From assembly GCA_028288445.1 (NCBI GenBank), contig JAQBNT010000092.1, forward strand, positions 1 to 40,353: DNA of 40,353 nt, in the 5' to 3' direction. Made by a program: the position numbers and the translations under genes. This document shows positions 39,660 to 40,353 of the stretch, one piece after another (the stretch's first letter is position 1; every line of letters begins with the position of its first letter). The stretch comes from Hymenobacter sp. (GTDB lineage Bacteria > Bacteroidota > Bacteroidia > Cytophagales > Hymenobacteraceae). Under the pieces are notes generated by a model. The model was not told where the DNA came from. It was given only the letters and a program-made list of their open reading frames with translations, and ran no database searches.

Positions 39660-40353
39660 TTAGAAACCCACGCCTATCCGCACGCCGGTGCCCAGCCGCT
39701 CGCCGCTTTGCAGGGCCGTGTAGAAGTCTACCCGCAGCACTTTGAGGATGTGCTCCACGCCCGCGCCCAGCTCCACGTAGTGGCCGGCCTGGGCGGTGGT
39801 GAGGTAGTTGAGCGAGACGACTTCCTGCCATTTCAGCTTGCGGAAGAGCGGGACTTTGTTGAAGATAAAACCGTTGAAATGGTGGTCGTAGTGGGCTTCG
39901 AGGTAGGTGTTGTTGGTGCTGAAGCGGTAATAGTCCAGCAGCTGGTAGTTGCTGAAGTTGCCGCTGAGGATGGTTTGGTTGCCGGAGAAGTGGCGGTAGT
40001 CGATGAAGGTCATCCCCTCCTGCTTGCCCACGAAGCCGCCCACGTTCACGCGGAAATTGCTGGTGCCCAGCAGGCCCAGCGGCACGGCATCGCGCACGCC
40101 GGCTTGCAGCAACAGGTAGCGCACGTCGGCGCCCAGCACGTGCGGCACGGCCAGGCGGCCCTGCACGTTGAAGGTGGGCCACTTCGAGCCGAGGTTGAAC
40201 TTGCCATCGGGCCGGCTGATGTAGCGCTGGCCGGGCTTGAAATCGGCCGAAAGGGCCACGGTGAGGATGCGGATGCGGCCGAAGCCGGTATCGGGCAGCT
40301 CCTCGCTCACCGGCTTGTTGGAGCTGAAAGCGCGGCCCTTTACGTCGTAGGAC
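39660..40353 (-). CDS. DUF5686-family outer-membrane protein, C-terminal part (5' end beyond window)
   Basis: The last ~230 codons of a larger gene that runs off the window. The visible part is amphipathic beta-strand sequence ending in a C-terminal Gly-Val-Gly-Phe, as in outer-membrane barrels. YLEAHYDHHFNGFIFNKVPLFRKLKWQEVVSLNYL and VEHILKVLRVDFYTAL, read in parts, match the end of DUF5686 / carboxypeptidase-regulatory-like Bacteroidota proteins. The reading continues upstream of the GTG at 40310 (DVKGRAFSSNKP), so that GTG is not the start. The family is thought to sit in the outer membrane with an N-terminal CarboxypepD_reg domain; function is not established. Confidence 0.8.
   Translation of the reverse strand, partial: SYDVKGRAFSSNKPVSEELPDTGFGRIRILTVALSADFKPGQRYISRPDGKFNLGSKWPTFNVQGRLAVPHVLGADVRYLLLQAGVRDAVPLGLLGTSNFRVNVGGFVGKQEGMTFIDYRHFSGNQTILSGNFSNYQLLDYYRFSTNNTYLEAHYDHHFNGFIFNKVPLFRKLKWQEVVSLNYLTTAQAGHYVELGAGVEHILKVLRVDFYTALQSGERLGTGVRIGVGF

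Overview
The window looks like chromosomal DNA of a high-GC member of the Bacteroidota, most likely a Hymenobacter relative (inference from content, not from a database match). The pointers are the fused MurF-alanine racemase, a very large secreted protein with a type IX secretion (T9SS) C-terminal domain and three DUF4394 modules, a DUF2807 adhesin-head protein, a PID-CTERM-like small protein, a DUF5686 outer-membrane protein, TAnnTTTG-type -7 promoter boxes, and intergenic DNA full of long palindromic repeats. No rRNA, tRNA, CRISPR, phage or transposase gene was found.

Layout. 1-1.9 kb: an alpha/beta hydrolase and a short RsmI-like methyltransferase, separated by palindromic repeats. 1.9-13.5 kb, all on the minus strand: a tripartite efflux block (adaptor, TolC-like channel, ATPase, two MacB/FtsX-type permeases), a DUF2807 protein, a 42-bp palindrome array, an NtrC-like sigma-54 activator with its histidine kinase, then an ammonium transporter. 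A near-consensus sigma-54 promoter stands before the first efflux gene, so the two-component pair probably controls the efflux operon. 13.7-16.2 kb: feoA-feoB ferrous iron uptake. 16.4-22.7 kb: a duplicated convergent gene pair (secreted CarboxypepD_reg-like protein plus alpha/beta hydrolase-fold protein) with an OmpA-like lipoprotein between the copies. 22.9-27.7 kb: the MurF-Alr fusion, then a SPFH protein and a NAD-kinase-like protein joined with no spacer. 28-30.7 kb: katA and oxyR, divergent, a peroxide-response unit. 30.8-34.3 kb: a TPR histidine kinase homologue lacking the phospho-acceptor histidine, and an amidohydrolase lipoprotein. 34.5-39.3 kb: the 1498-residue T9SS protein and a small PID-CTERM-like protein. 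The window ends inside a DUF5686 gene.

The most unusual content is non-coding or repeat-derived. Three separate intergenic tandem arrays have an exact 42- or 21-bp period (6281, 27728 and 39434). Several families of long inverted repeats supply start or stop codons to genes, and one is inserted in frame inside MurF-Alr. Three proteins have lost a hallmark catalytic residue: both hydrolase paralogues (nucleophile Ser to Gly) and the TPR kinase (H-box His to Asn).
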